NCBI GenBank assembly: GCA_965223165.1 | Contig: CBDCVQ010000015.1 | Coordinates: forward strand, 69,149 to 133,148 | DNA from: JABDMH01 sp965223165 | GTDB taxonomy: Bacteria > Bacteroidota > Bacteroidia > Chitinophagales > Saprospiraceae | Reading direction: 5' to 3' | Length of the DNA stretch: 64,000 bases | Shown here: positions 1 through 9,676 of the stretch, piece after piece | How positions within the stretch are numbered: the first letter of the stretch is position 1 | Layout: each line of letters begins with the position of its first letter | The notes under the pieces: model-generated | What the model was told of the DNA's origin: nothing | The model's database searches: none | What the model saw: the letters and a program-made list of their open reading frames with translations, nothing else | Made by a program: the position numbers and the translations under genes

Positions 1-2
1 TC

Positions 3-1160
3 TTAGAAAAACGAGAGGCCCGCCTCGCGATCGAAAACCGAGCGCATGAGAAAGTGAGCAAAATGGCCAAGCGCGAATTGGAATGGATGCGACGCACACC
101 CCAAGCCAGGACCACCAAAGCTAAGGCTCGGATCGATGCTTTCTACGATCTTGAGGAGCAGGCCGCCGCCAAACGACGGGACCCATCGATCGAGCTGAGC
201 GTTAAGATGTCCCGGATCGGAGGAAAGATCCTGGAGCTCAAAAATCTGCGCAAGAGCTATGGCACATTGAAGATCCTCGACGGCTTCACTTACACTTTCA
301 AAAAAGGAGAACGCATTGGCATTGTAGGGCAGAATGGAGCAGGTAAATCCACTTTTCTCCATCTGATCACCGGCCTCGAACAGCCGGACAGTGGAAAGAT
401 CAACGTAGGTCAGACGGTGGTCTTTGGCTATTATACACAGCGGGGCATCCGCGTCGATGAGGATCGGCGCATCATCGATGTGGTCAAGGATATTGCGGAG
501 GTGATTGTACTTGCCAATGGACGCAAACTATCTGCCTCGCAGTTTTTGGAACACTTCATGTTTTCGCCCGAGCAGCAATATAAACCCGTGCGGAAGCTGA
601 GCGGAGGTGAACGCCGACGGCTCTATCTGCTCACGGTCCTGATCAAGAACCCAAACTTCCTCATCTTGGATGAGCCCACCAATGACCTGGATCTGCTCAC
701 GCTCAACAAGCTGGAGGAGTTTCTCGACGGCTACCCTGGCGTACTCATCCTCGTGTCTCACGACCGCTACTTCATGGACAAGCTGGTCGACCACCTGTTT
801 ATCTTTACCGGTGACGGTCAGATCAAAGACTTCAACGGCACGTACACTGAATATCGACTGGCAAAAGCTGCCAGCGATCGCGATCGGCAGCGGACCACGA
901 AGCAGAAGCAATCACCAGGACCAGCTCAATCCGGAGCGCACGGCGGGCTGACAAAAAAGGAGAAAAATGAATATGCCAAACTGGAGCGAGAAGTGCAGCA
1001 ATTGGAAGAAGAGAAGCTGGCATTGGAGCACCAACTGGCAGAGTCGTATGATGATGCAACCAAAGTCGCCGAGCTGTCCCATCGGGTGGGAGATATCTTA
1101 CAGCGCATCGAGGAGAAGACCGCTCGTTGGATGGTACTGGCTGAGCGGATGGACGCGTGA
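3..1160 (+). CDS. ABC-F family ATPase (Uup-like), C-terminal part
   Basis: This is the C-terminal portion of a duplicated-ATPase ABC-F protein. The frame is open to the left edge, so the first ATPase domain and the start lie outside the window. Visible in order: the inter-domain linker (ELEWMRR...QARTTKAK...IDAF, typical of ABC-F), the second ATPase domain with Walker A GQNGAGKST (near 327-353), signature LSGGE, Walker B LILDEPTNDLD and the H-loop SHDRYF, then a charged C-terminal coiled coil (about the last 70 residues) as in Uup. ABC-F proteins are soluble and lack membrane domains; they act on ribosomes or on DNA structures. Uup-like is favoured by the C-terminal coiled coil, but other ABC-F subgroups are possible. 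It converges on the TetR gene, leaving only 22 bp between them. Confidence 0.9.
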   Translation, partial: LEKREARLAIENRAHEKVSKMAKRELEWMRRTPQARTTKAKARIDAFYDLEEQAAAKRRDPSIELSVKMSRIGGKILELKNLRKSYGTLKILDGFTYTFKKGERIGIVGQNGAGKSTFLHLITGLEQPDSGKINVGQTVVFGYYTQRGIRVDEDRRIIDVVKDIAEVIVLANGRKLSASQFLEHFMFSPEQQYKPVRKLSGGERRRLYLLTVLIKNPNFLILDEPTNDLDLLTLNKLEEFLDGYPGVLILVSHDRYFMDKLVDHLFIFTGDGQIKDFNGTYTEYRLAKAASDRDRQRTTKQKQSPGPAQSGAHGGLTKKEKNEYAKLEREVQQLEEEKLALEHQLAESYDDATKVAELSHRVGDILQRIEEKTARWMVLAERMDA

Positions 1161-1182
1161 TTTCTTGCCCACCCTGACCGGG

Positions 1183-1785
1183 TCAGGCCTTGCGAAATGG
1201 GCTGACTTCTTTGTCCCTGCGAATGCTATCCCAGGCCATGGTAAGGGTGGCCTCCAGTTCTTTGTAGTCCAGTCGCAGCTTGCCAGCCTGGTGAAACTTC
1301 ACCAGTTGCATCACTGGATAAAAGGTGAAGGACAGCAGCATCTCATTGGGAAGGTCCTTGATGATCCGATTCTTCTTACCTCGGTCAAAGAGTCGATACA
1401 GTGGCTCAAAGTAGCCCTCCGCCTCCTTGCCGTCAATCAGTCCGATCAGTGGCGAGTTAGCATACTGTTCTAAGAACACAAAGTGATCCGGCCGGCGCAG
1501 AAAGTATTGGTACGCCTTGCGAAGCAGGATCTTGAAGCTCTCGTCAATAGCGAGAAACGATTCATAGCCGGAAAAAATGCTGTTGCTCGCATCCTTCTGC
1601 ACGCGGAGATACAGCTGCCTCAACAGGTCTTCCTTGTTCTTGAAGTAGATATAGATGGTGGCGGGTGAGACCTCCGCCTTGCGGGCGATCTGTGACATCG
1701 AAGTATCTGCCAGTCCCTTGGCATTGATCAAATCAATGGATGCCTGGCAGATGGCCGCTTCTTTCCTCGGATCCCTAGTCCTCAT
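1183..1785 (-). CDS. TetR/AcrR family transcriptional regulator
   Basis: A 200-residue protein with the TetR layout. The N-terminal helix-turn-helix lies at about residues 8-55, with the recognition segment SQIARKAEVSPATIYIYFKNKEDLL. A helical ligand-binding domain without recognisable family signature follows. Such proteins are dimeric repressors released by small ligands. The nearest gene (the ABC-F ATPase) is convergent, so a target cannot be read from context; autoregulation would act in the ~170 bp before the neighbouring repeat element. The start is the only ATG giving a complete TetR N-terminus. Confidence 0.88.
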   Translation of the reverse strand: MRTRDPRKEAAICQASIDLINAKGLADTSMSQIARKAEVSPATIYIYFKNKEDLLRQLYLRVQKDASNSIFSGYESFLAIDESFKILLRKAYQYFLRRPDHFVFLEQYANSPLIGLIDGKEAEGYFEPLYRLFDRGKKNRIIKDLPNEMLLSFTFYPVMQLVKFHQAGKLRLDYKELEATLTMAWDSIRRDKEVSPFRKA

Positions 1786-1958
1786 ATTTCTTACGGTTCT
1801 GATGAATAATCAATTGGAATCTTGCAATGGTCATGCCAGAGCCCGCACGTCAGCGCACTACCGAAAGCAATACTAATGTTAGAGTAATAACTGACCTCAA
1901 CAGACGCTCTGGATACGTTTGACGAGGTGAAAACTAGGCTGATATAGATATATGGGGA

Positions 1959-2183
1959 CTACTAGAGTTTCGCATTAGATATGTTGAATAATTCTAATAG
2001 GATTTTGTTCGCAGACGAGGCATGACCGAACGATCTCGTAGAGTCGAGCATGACACTGCGAGAAGTGAGGGAACCGCGAAAGCGGGTGGGTGGCTAGCCC
2101 TAGCTATGGCGAGGCTTTGCAACGAAGCATGCGGACCAAAGACATTAGAATTAACCACAAGATTTAATGCGAAACTCTACTAG
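1959..2183 (-). mobile_element. MITE-like element, copy A (CTAG family)
   Basis: This 225-bp copy belongs to a dispersed non-coding family in this window (others at 9677, 27150, 60457 and 60845). It lies in the opposite orientation to the others. Its ends are imperfect inverted repeats: CTACTAGAGTTTCGCATTA on the left and TAATGCGAAACTCTACTAG on the right. Inside is a GC-rich hairpin CCGC-GAAA-GCGG. It has no open reading frame, so it would have to be moved by a transposase encoded elsewhere. The right end supplies the TAG stop of the small gene at 2180-2398. Confidence 0.75.
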
Positions 2184-2398
2184 ACCTTTGGGGCCAGATA
2201 TTCGGAGATCTCGGTGACCGCAATATAGGAAAGGAGCAGGCTGAAATTGTTAATGCACCAATGCTCTAATTTTTTTATTTCATCCGTGGTCAACCGCTGG
2301 AGGGATTTCCTAAGCTCTTTGCGGAATATAGCTTTGTCGAAACTTACTTTTTGTAGAATTGTCTTTGAGTATGCTAGCCAGGATGACTTTGCTTCCAT
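2180..2398 (-). CDS. Small conserved-looking hypothetical protein
   Basis: 72 residues with no signal peptide or membrane segment. The N-terminal half (SKTILQKVSFD...FRKELRKSLQRLTTDEIKKLEHWC) is a helical, charged segment resembling small cytoplasmic proteins I associate with Bacteroidota, but I cannot name a family or function. Its TAG stop lies in the terminal repeat of the adjacent MITE-like element, so the C-terminus may have been set or altered by that insertion. It lies 73 bp downstream of the ygiQ-like gene on the same strand and could be co-transcribed with it. Confidence 0.5.
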   Translation of the reverse strand: MEAKSSWLAYSKTILQKVSFDKAIFRKELRKSLQRLTTDEIKKLEHWCINNFSLLLSYIAVTEISEYLAPKV

Positions 2399-2471
2399 TC
2401 CAAAGTTTTTTGCGTTAATTACCGACCTTAGAACGGGTTTTGGGGCGGTCAGATTTCACCAAGATAAGAAC

Positions 2472-4385
2472 TTATTTTCGCTTTCTCATGCTTTTGGCCC
2501 TCTTTGCCCTGTCCTGTGCACGACGGGTGATCATCTGGCGTTTTCCAGCTCTCTTCTGATCGTCCAGCAGCTTCTCCACCAGGTCGGACCGCCCCAGTGC
2601 GGTGAGCTTCTGACGAATGGTCGACCAGTTTTCCCGTTTGTACCAGAAAAAGTAAAGATGTTGGTTCTTCTTCTCCTTCTTAGACTTGGCCGTGTAGACG
2701 GGTTGCAGGGTGTAGGGATGTAGGCCCGTATAGTAAATGACGGTAGCCACTGTCATGGGTGTCGGCGTAAAGTCCTGCACCTGCTCCAGTCGAAAGCCCA
2801 TGTCCTTGGTCTCCGCCGCCAGGTTGGCCATATCCTCCTCCCCACAGCCCGGATGGCTGGATATAAAGTACGGGATCAACGGTTGATCTAGACCATGCTT
2901 CTCGTTGTAATAATCATACTTGGCCTTGAAGGCATGAAAGTGCTTGAAGGAGGGCTTACGCATGAGTTTCAGCGTCGGTTCGGAAGTATGCTCGGGTGCC
3001 ACCTTTAGACGCCCTCCCACGTGTCGGCAGACCACCTGCTCCATATACTCGTCCAGCGAGTCATCTCCCTGCTTGTTGTAGCTGTCCACTAGCAGATCAT
3101 ACCGGATGCCGCTGCCCACAAAAGCCTTTTTGACATCGGGATGTGCATCGACCTTCTTGTATAGCTCCGTCATGGGACGATGGCTGGTATCCAGATTGGA
3201 GCAGATGACGGGATGAATGCAAGATGGACTGACACATCGATCACAAATCTCTTGGACCTTGCCCTTCATCCGGTACATATTGGCTGACGGGCCGCCCAGG
3301 TCGCTAATGTATCCCTTGAAGTCGGGCATCTGCGTCACTTTGTCCACCTCCGCCAGAATCGATTCTTCAGATCGACTGGCGATGAACTTGCCCTGGTGCG
3401 CTGATATCGTGCAAAAACTGCATCCTCCGAAACAACCACGATGCATGTTGACTGAAAAGCGGATCATCTCGTACGCGGGAATAGAGCCCCGCTTGGCGTA
3501 CTTGGGATGGGGCATACGCGTATAAGGCAGGTCAAAAGTAGCATCGATTTCCGCCTCCGCCATGGGGGGATAGGGCGGATTGACGATCAGGTGATTCTCA
3601 CCAATGCGCTGTACGATGCGACGAGCCTTTACTTTGTTGGACTCCTGCTCAATGATCTTGAAGTTAGCGGCAAAGGAGCGTTTGTCGCGTAGGCAGCGCT
3701 CATGCGATGCAATGTGTATAGTCTCCCATCGCTTGTTTGTAGGCACCTCCTCGTCTCTACTTCGTAAAACTGCTGTTTGGTGGATGTTAGCAAGCGACGT
3801 AAAGGGCACACCTTTGCGCAGTAACCGCAAGATCTCGCGGAGCGGCTGCTCGCCCATACCGTAGACTAGCAGATCGGCACCGCTATCTTCCAGGATAGAG
3901 GGAAACAATCGATCCGCCCAATAGTCGTAGTGGGTCACCCGGCGCAAGGACGCCTCAATGCCCCCTATGATCACCGGTACGTCCGGATACAGCTGCTTAA
4001 GAATGCGGGTATAGACTTTGGTTGCGTAGTCCGGCCGAAACCCTGCCTCGCCGCCCGGCGTATACGCGTCCGTGGATCGCTTTCGCTTGGCCGCCGTATA
4101 GTGGTTGACCATGGGGTCCATACAGCCACTACTCACCGCAAAGAACAGACGGGGCCGCCCCAGCTTCGTGAAGTCACGCAGGTCGTCTCGCCAGTTGGGC
4201 TGGGGCACGATGGCCACTCGATAGCCCTGGTCTTCTAAGATTCGACCGATCACCGCGCTACCAAAGGCTGGGTGATCGACATAGGCGTCGCCTGAAAATA
4301 AGACTACGTCCAACTCATCCCAGCCTCGATCGGCTACCTCCTGTCGAGTGATCGGCAGCCATTGTCTCCAAGCCTTCTTGTCCAT
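2472..4385 (-). CDS. ygiQ: YgiQ family radical SAM protein (UPF0313)
   Basis: 637 residues. The N-terminal YgiQ region (VLFSGDAYVDHPAFGSAVIGRILEDQGY) resembles a cobalamin-type fold. The radical SAM core follows, with the [4Fe-4S]/SAM motif CFGGCSFC (CxxxCxxC) in HRGCFGGCSFCTISAHQG. A Lys/Arg-rich tail typical of the family closes the protein. It is shorter than the ~740-residue E. coli protein but has all recognisable parts. The reaction catalysed by this family is not established. It sits 41 bp downstream of typA on the same strand, so co-transcription with typA is plausible. Confidence 0.93.
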   Translation of the reverse strand: MDKKAWRQWLPITRQEVADRGWDELDVVLFSGDAYVDHPAFGSAVIGRILEDQGYRVAIVPQPNWRDDLRDFTKLGRPRLFFAVSSGCMDPMVNHYTAAKRKRSTDAYTPGGEAGFRPDYATKVYTRILKQLYPDVPVIIGGIEASLRRVTHYDYWADRLFPSILEDSGADLLVYGMGEQPLREILRLLRKGVPFTSLANIHQTAVLRSRDEEVPTNKRWETIHIASHERCLRDKRSFAANFKIIEQESNKVKARRIVQRIGENHLIVNPPYPPMAEAEIDATFDLPYTRMPHPKYAKRGSIPAYEMIRFSVNMHRGCFGGCSFCTISAHQGKFIASRSEESILAEVDKVTQMPDFKGYISDLGGPSANMYRMKGKVQEICDRCVSPSCIHPVICSNLDTSHRPMTELYKKVDAHPDVKKAFVGSGIRYDLLVDSYNKQGDDSLDEYMEQVVCRHVGGRLKVAPEHTSEPTLKLMRKPSFKHFHAFKAKYDYYNEKHGLDQPLIPYFISSHPGCGEEDMANLAAETKDMGFRLEQVQDFTPTPMTVATVIYYTGLHPYTLQPVYTAKSKKEKKNQHLYFFWYKRENWSTIRQKLTALGRSDLVEKLLDDQKRAGKRQMITRRAQDRAKRAKSMRKRK

Positions 4386-4426
4386 CTGCCTACAAAATTA
4401 CGTAAAATGGACACGGGAGGGCGGAG

Positions 4427-6190
4427 TCAGCCGATCTTGCGCATACGGATGTTTTCAGGTGTCACCTCCAGATATTCATCGTCCTTGATATATTCCATGG
4501 CTTCTTCTAGCGAGAAGACGACCTTGGGAGCGATCCGTGCAGCATCGTCTGAGCCCGCTGCTCGCATATTGGTGAGCTTCTTGCCCTTGATCACATTCAC
4601 ATCGAGGTCATTGGCCCGGCTGTTCTCTCCGATCACCTGCCCTTTGTACACGCGATCTCCAGGCTCGATAAAGAATCGGCCCCGGTCTTGCAGCCTGTCC
4701 AGCGCGTACGCCAGCGTCTGCCCCGTCTCTGATGAAACCAGCGAGCCGTTAAATCTACCTGGCAGCTCGCCCACGTGGTTCGTGTATCTGAGGTAGCGAT
4801 GGGTAATGACCGCCTGACCGGCCGTGGCCGTGATGATGCGGCTGCGCAGGCCAATAAGGCCTCGGGCCGGGATCTCAAATTCCAGGTGCTGTACATCTCC
4901 CTTGGGCTCCATCTTGAGCAACAGTCCCTTTCGCTGGGTGGCCAACTCGATGGCTTTGCCGGCATGCTCCTCTGGCACATCGATGACCAGCAGCTCGAGT
5001 GGCTCCATTTTTCTCTCACTCACCTCCTTGATGATCACCTGCGGACGGCCCAGTTGCAACTCGTAGCCCTCTCGTCGCATCGTCTCCACCAGGATGGACA
5101 AATGCAAGACACCACGTCCATACACGTTAAACTTGTCTTCGGTGGCGGTCTCCTCGACACGCAGGGCCAGATTTCGTTCGGTCTCTTTAAAGAGTCGGTC
5201 CCTCAGATGCCGTGAGGTGACGTACTTGCCTTCCTTGCCAAAGAAGGGTGACGTGTTTATGGTGAAAAGCATGCTCATGGTCGGTTCGTCCACCTCGATT
5301 CTGGGCAGCGGCTCGGGATTTTCCAGGTCGCAGATGGTGTCGCCAATCTCAAAGTCGTTCACACCCACGATGGCACACAGATCACCACTTCGTACCCGAT
5401 CCACCTTGGTCCGATTCAGTCCCTCGAAAACGAAAAGCTCCTTGATTTTAATCTTCACCGCATCCCCATTGCGCCGACAGATCAGATACTCCGCACCCGA
5501 TATCATCTCCCCCCGGTAGACCCGGCCAATGGCGATCCGGCCGGCATAGTTGGAGAAATCCATGGAGCTGATCTGCATTTGCACATCGCCCGCCTGGTCT
5601 AGCGCCGGCGGAATCTGCTCCAGGATACAGTTGAGCAGCGGCGTAATGTCATCAGTCCGTTGCTGCCAGTCGTAGCTCATCCACCCCTCTTTGGACGACC
5701 CGAAGATGGTCTCAAAATCCAGTTGCTCCTCGGAGGCGTCCAGATTAAACATCAGGTCAAAGACATCTCCCTGCACCTCCTCGGGGCGACAGTTCTCCTT
5801 GTCTACCTTGTTGACCACGACGATGACCTTCAGACCCAGCTCAATGGCCTTGCTCAAGACAAATCGGGTTTGCGGCATCGGTCCTTCAAACGCATCCACC
5901 AGCAGGAGCACCCCATCTGCCATCTTAAGCACCCGCTCTACCTCACCGCCAAAGTCTGCGTGTCCGGGTGTATCTATGATATTGATTTTCACTCCCCGGT
6001 AGGTGACGGATACATTTTTGGACAGGATGGTGATGCCTCGCTCTCGCTCCAGATCATTGTTGTCCAGGACCAGCTCTCCCAAATCCTTGTTGTGCCCCGC
6101 GGGACGGCAAGCCCCCAAGATCCGGTCGACCAGGGTCGTCTTGCCATGGTCTACGTGGGCAATGATGGCGATATTTCTAATCTCTTGCAT
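4427..6190 (-). CDS. typA: Ribosome-associated translational GTPase TypA/BipA
   Basis: 587 residues, close to the usual ~600. The G domain is complete: G1 AHVDHGKTTL (residues ~10-19), switch I/G2 ERGITI, G3 DTPGHADF, G4 NKVDKE. An EF-Tu-like domain II follows, then EF-G-like domains III and V, and the C-terminal BipA-specific domain with ARGLIGLRS and GQ(V)IGEN. TypA binds the 70S ribosome and supports growth under cold and other stress through large-subunit assembly. Its upstream side is occupied by a long tandem-repeat array, so the promoter must lie within ~80 bp of the start or inside the array. Confidence 0.97.
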   Translation of the reverse strand: MQEIRNIAIIAHVDHGKTTLVDRILGACRPAGHNKDLGELVLDNNDLERERGITILSKNVSVTYRGVKINIIDTPGHADFGGEVERVLKMADGVLLLVDAFEGPMPQTRFVLSKAIELGLKVIVVVNKVDKENCRPEEVQGDVFDLMFNLDASEEQLDFETIFGSSKEGWMSYDWQQRTDDITPLLNCILEQIPPALDQAGDVQMQISSMDFSNYAGRIAIGRVYRGEMISGAEYLICRRNGDAVKIKIKELFVFEGLNRTKVDRVRSGDLCAIVGVNDFEIGDTICDLENPEPLPRIEVDEPTMSMLFTINTSPFFGKEGKYVTSRHLRDRLFKETERNLALRVEETATEDKFNVYGRGVLHLSILVETMRREGYELQLGRPQVIIKEVSERKMEPLELLVIDVPEEHAGKAIELATQRKGLLLKMEPKGDVQHLEFEIPARGLIGLRSRIITATAGQAVITHRYLRYTNHVGELPGRFNGSLVSSETGQTLAYALDRLQDRGRFFIEPGDRVYKGQVIGENSRANDLDVNVIKGKKLTNMRAAGSDDAARIAPKVVFSLEEAMEYIKDDEYLEVTPENIRMRKIG

Positions 6191-6269
6191 GTACTAAATC
6201 GTCATTTCTGACACAGCGTCAGAAAGGCGGCAAAAGTATTACAACTTTGGGAAATCCGGGCATGCGAGG

Positions 6270-7150
6270 TCGAATTGTGCAACGGTGGAATTGTTGAAGT
6301 GTGGAATTGTTGAACTGGGCTTCCAATGATGTCGCAATGTCCTAAAGGGGATTGCACCGCAGAGGGCGCTAAGGACTCGCAAAGGACGCAATGGGGGGTT
6401 GTCGAATCGGGCAGTGGTGGAATCGGTGACGCGTCGAGTCGTTCAACTGGCTTCCAATGATGTCGCTATGTCCTTAAGGGGATTACACCGCGGAGAGCGC
6501 TAAGGACTCGCAAAGGACGCAATGGGGGTTGTCGAATCGAGCAGTGGTGGAATCGGTGAAGTGTGGCATTGTTGAAGGGTCGAGTCGTTGAACTGATCTT
6601 CCGGTGATGGTCGTAATGTCCTAAAGGGGATTGCACCGCGGAGAGCGCTAAGGACTCGCAAAGGACGCAATGGGGGGATTGTCGAATCGAGCAGTGGTGG
6701 AATCGGTGAAGCGTGGCATTGTTGAAGCGTCGAGTCGTTGAACTGGGCTTCCAATGATGTCGCTATGTCCTAAAGGGGATTGCACCGCAGAGGGCGCCAA
6801 GGACTCGCAAAGGACGCAATGAGGATTGTTGAATCGGGCTATGGTGGAATCGATGAAGTGTGGCATTGTTGAAGCGTCGAGTCGTTGAACTGGGCTTCCA
6901 ATGATGTCGCAATGTCCTAGAGGGGATTGCACCGCAGAGGGCGCCAAGGACTCGCAAAGGACGCAATGAGGATTGTTGAATCGGGCTATGGTGGAATCGG
7001 TGAAGTGTGGCATTGTTGAAGCGTCGAGTCGTTGAACTGGGCTTCCAATGATGTCGCTATGTCCTAATGGGGATTGCACCGCGGAGAGCGCTAAGGACTC
7101 GCAAAGGACCGCAATGGGGGTTGTCGAATCGAGCTTTGGTGGAATCGGTG
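6270..7150. repeat. Tandem array 1: six units of ~147 bp
   Basis: The gap between typA and aceK is filled by about six diverged tandem units. The landmark GGCTTCCAATGATGTCG recurs near 6316, 6449, 6595 (variant), 6745, 6891 and 7038, giving a period of about 146-150 bp with one shorter unit of ~133 bp. Each unit contains blocks like AAGGACTCGCAAAGGACGCA, GATTGCACCGC and GTCGAATCG. Long open frames cross the array on the minus strand, but they only repeat the unit and carry no initiation or domain signal, so I treat them as non-coding. The array ends 16 bp from the aceK stop codon. Confidence 0.9.
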
Positions 7151-7166
7151 AACTGATCTACGCAGG

Positions 7167-8939
7167 TCAATCCTTCTTCAGGAGCGGTACCACCTCCCGG
7201 TCACCTGCGCCGTAGATGTGGCAGAAGCGTTGTACATCGCGATAAGGATATACATCTATGATCTCCTTGCGTCGCAATTGAGCTTGCACTCCCCGCCAAT
7301 ATTTGACACTATACAAATCTCCGTGTAGGCGAAAGAAGATTTCCCGCATTTCAGGGTTGCCGATGAGAAACCGGGGAAACTCCTCGGGAAAAATATCGTT
7401 GGGGCCCACGTGGTAGTAGGGAGTAGCCGACATCTCCTCATACTCGTCTCGCGGCTCAGGAATCACTCGAAAATTATAGTCCGTCAAGAAGCCAATTTCA
7501 TCATAGTCGTAGAACACGACCCGCTTGAGTCGCGTGACCCCAAAGTTCTTTAGCAGCATATCACCTGGAAAGATGTTGACGGCCGCCAACTGTTTGATGG
7601 CATTGCCGTATTCTGCAATGACGTCCTCTGCATCTTCTTTTGAAGCCGTTTCGAGGTAGAGATTGAGGGGGATCATCTTCTTCTCTACATAGAGATGGGC
7701 AATTTCGACCGTGTCTTCTCCAAGGGTGACCTTGGACGGAGCGTCCTCCAACAACTCCTGTAGTAAGGCATCGGAAAAGCGCTCGCGCCGAAACACCAGG
7801 TTTTCAAACATATGACTGTCCGTCATCCGTCCTACGCGATCATGCTTGTTGACCAGCTCGTACTTCTGCTTGACCTGCTCTTGCGTCACGTTTTTTGGTG
7901 GTGCAAAAGTGTCCTTGATGATCTTGAAGACGACATTGTAGGAGGGCAGCGTAAAGACGTGCATGACCATTCCCTTGATCCCGGGAGCTTCCACAAACTT
8001 GTCTTTGGAGCGGGCAAGGTGCCGCAGGAAGTCTCGGTAGAAGACCGTTTTTCCATGCTTTTCAAACCCAAGGGAGTTGTACAATTCTCCCAGGCTCTTG
8101 AGGGGCAAGAACGAGCGCAGAAAGTCCACCATCTCGCTGGCAATGTCCACGTCTACTAGAAAGTACGATCGATTATAGCTGAAGATGGAGCTGACATCAC
8201 GATCGTCCAGCAGCAAGGCATCGACAAATATTCCCTGGCTCCCGTGCAATAGGGGCAGCACGAAAGGAATGATCTGCCGCTCGGAGTACATCCGACCGAC
8301 GATGTAGGCCCCTTTATTTCGGAAAAAGACAGACTTGAGGGTTTCGATGCGAAAAGACGATTCATTGAGCTGCAGCTGTGCTAGCGCTTGCCCAAAGGAC
8401 TCTGCCAGATAGACCAAATCTCGCTCGCGATCCTCCCAGGCAGCGTCAAACTTGTACCGCCGTAGGATTGAGCGGAATAGAAACCGCTTATCCGGATCAA
8501 TTGAAAACGAATGGAAGATTGGCTCTGTCGATTTAAACTCGCGGTAGGTGGCCGTGGCATGGACAAACATATTGTCTACATCGGCGCTCATGCCCTTGTG
8601 ACTGTGGCGAAAGACCGAGTTGTAAAAGGTCTCCGCAATATTGCGCGTGTTGAAATTCTTGATTTCGTGCGTGTAAAAGTCCTTGGTAGCTCGCCAGACC
8701 TGGTCTTCCGCAGCGAGTGAACCCAGGACCTCCAGCACCTTTTCGGTGGTGTCGCCGACGGCATCCCGGTAGAATGAAATCCGCTCCCGGGCATCCCCCT
8801 GCATGCCGTGCCAGTCCCGATTTTCGAATCGAATGGAAGCCCGCTTGGTGATGCGCTTAAACTGGTGATAGAAGTTGAGATAGGCACTGAGGATCGAGTG
8901 CGCCGCATCGTACGGGATTAGCTTTTCAAACATGGACAT
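7167..8939 (-). CDS. aceK: Isocitrate dehydrogenase kinase/phosphatase (AceK)
   Basis: About 590 residues, near the family's usual ~580. Recognisable AceK segments include AYLNFYHQFKRITKRA and RFENRDWHGMQGDARERISFY at the N-terminus and YELVNKHDRVGRMTDSHMFENL centrally. The catalytic end carries LAAVNIFPGDMLLKNFGVTR, then VVFYDYDEIGFLTD, the metal-binding loop. AceK phosphorylates and dephosphorylates isocitrate dehydrogenase to set flux between the TCA cycle and glyoxylate bypass. I chose the internal ATG at 8939 (next at 8933) because an upstream ATG at 9065 would add 42 residues unlike the family. No aceA/aceB neighbours are present, which is atypical, and AceK is mainly known from Proteobacteria. 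Confidence 0.93.
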   Translation of the reverse strand: MSMFEKLIPYDAAHSILSAYLNFYHQFKRITKRASIRFENRDWHGMQGDARERISFYRDAVGDTTEKVLEVLGSLAAEDQVWRATKDFYTHEIKNFNTRNIAETFYNSVFRHSHKGMSADVDNMFVHATATYREFKSTEPIFHSFSIDPDKRFLFRSILRRYKFDAAWEDRERDLVYLAESFGQALAQLQLNESSFRIETLKSVFFRNKGAYIVGRMYSERQIIPFVLPLLHGSQGIFVDALLLDDRDVSSIFSYNRSYFLVDVDIASEMVDFLRSFLPLKSLGELYNSLGFEKHGKTVFYRDFLRHLARSKDKFVEAPGIKGMVMHVFTLPSYNVVFKIIKDTFAPPKNVTQEQVKQKYELVNKHDRVGRMTDSHMFENLVFRRERFSDALLQELLEDAPSKVTLGEDTVEIAHLYVEKKMIPLNLYLETASKEDAEDVIAEYGNAIKQLAAVNIFPGDMLLKNFGVTRLKRVVFYDYDEIGFLTDYNFRVIPEPRDEYEEMSATPYYHVGPNDIFPEEFPRFLIGNPEMREIFFRLHGDLYSVKYWRGVQAQLRRKEIIDVYPYRDVQRFCHIYGAGDREVVPLLKKD

Positions 8940-9109
8940 GGTCGTCTCCGAATATGGACCAAAAATCGAGCTTGATGAGAAGGTCGCAAAATCTAATTTA
9001 TTGCACAAATTCGGCGCAAAGTAGCATCGTTTGTCGAGAGCTGGCCGTTTTGCACTCAATATCATTGCCGGTGAATCACTAGATTTGCCCTCCGGAAAAT
9101 CTAAGCCAT

Positions 9110-9592
9110 ATGAGAAAATTGACCTTCTTGATCCTCACTGCCGTAACCCTCTGTCTGGGCTGCAGCAAAGATGATGACCCCGGTCTCTCTCCCCAGGAGC
9201 AACTGGCGGAGGACATTCGACTCATAGAGGAGTACTTGCTGGCAAATGAGGGCTCCGTAGCACAAAAGACTGCGTCCGGGCTTCACTACATCATCCGAGA
9301 GGATGGCGACGGGACCCACCCAAGTGCCACCTCGGAGGTAGAAGTCAAGTACAATGGGTATCTCTTAGATGGGACCGTATTTGACAAGACGGCCCCTACG
9401 GAGACCATTACCTTCTTTTTGAATCGGACCATCCCCGGCTGGATTGAAGGGATTCCGTTGATCGAGTCCGGTGGTGGAAAGGGCACCCTGTACATCCCCT
9501 CGGGGCTGGGATATGGTTCCAACTCGCCGAGTCGCCTCATCCCCGCCAATTCGGTACTCATTTTTGACGTCACCGTCATCAGCTTCCAATAA
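9110..9592 (+). CDS. FKBP-type peptidyl-prolyl isomerase lipoprotein
   Basis: 160 residues. Residues 1-18 are a lipoprotein signal peptide ending in the lipobox LCLGC (Cys18), so the protein should be membrane anchored on the periplasmic side or at the outer membrane. A charged linker follows, then an FKBP domain (about 60-160) with VEVKYNGYLLDGTVFDKT, the FKBP-type central loop WIEGIPLIESGGKG-like segment, and IPSGLGYGS...IPANSVLIFDV. It probably catalyses prolyl isomerisation during folding of envelope proteins. It is divergent from aceK, sharing the ~170-bp intergenic region. Confidence 0.92.
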   Translation: MRKLTFLILTAVTLCLGCSKDDDPGLSPQEQLAEDIRLIEEYLLANEGSVAQKTASGLHYIIREDGDGTHPSATSEVEVKYNGYLLDGTVFDKTAPTETITFFLNRTIPGWIEGIPLIESGGGKGTLYIPSGLGYGSNSPSRLIPANSVLIFDVTVISFQ

Positions 9593-9676
9593 TTCCGAAG
9601 GACCGGCCGGAAGCATCGCTGGCACACCTTCGAGATGAGGCTATTACAGGTCTAACCGATGTAAGCACAACACTAG

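Noticed and set aside
6500..7079. Open frames of 84-143 codons on the minus strand across array 1
   Set aside because: They only restate the tandem unit, have no signal or domain and no stand-alone start; the array is read as non-coding.
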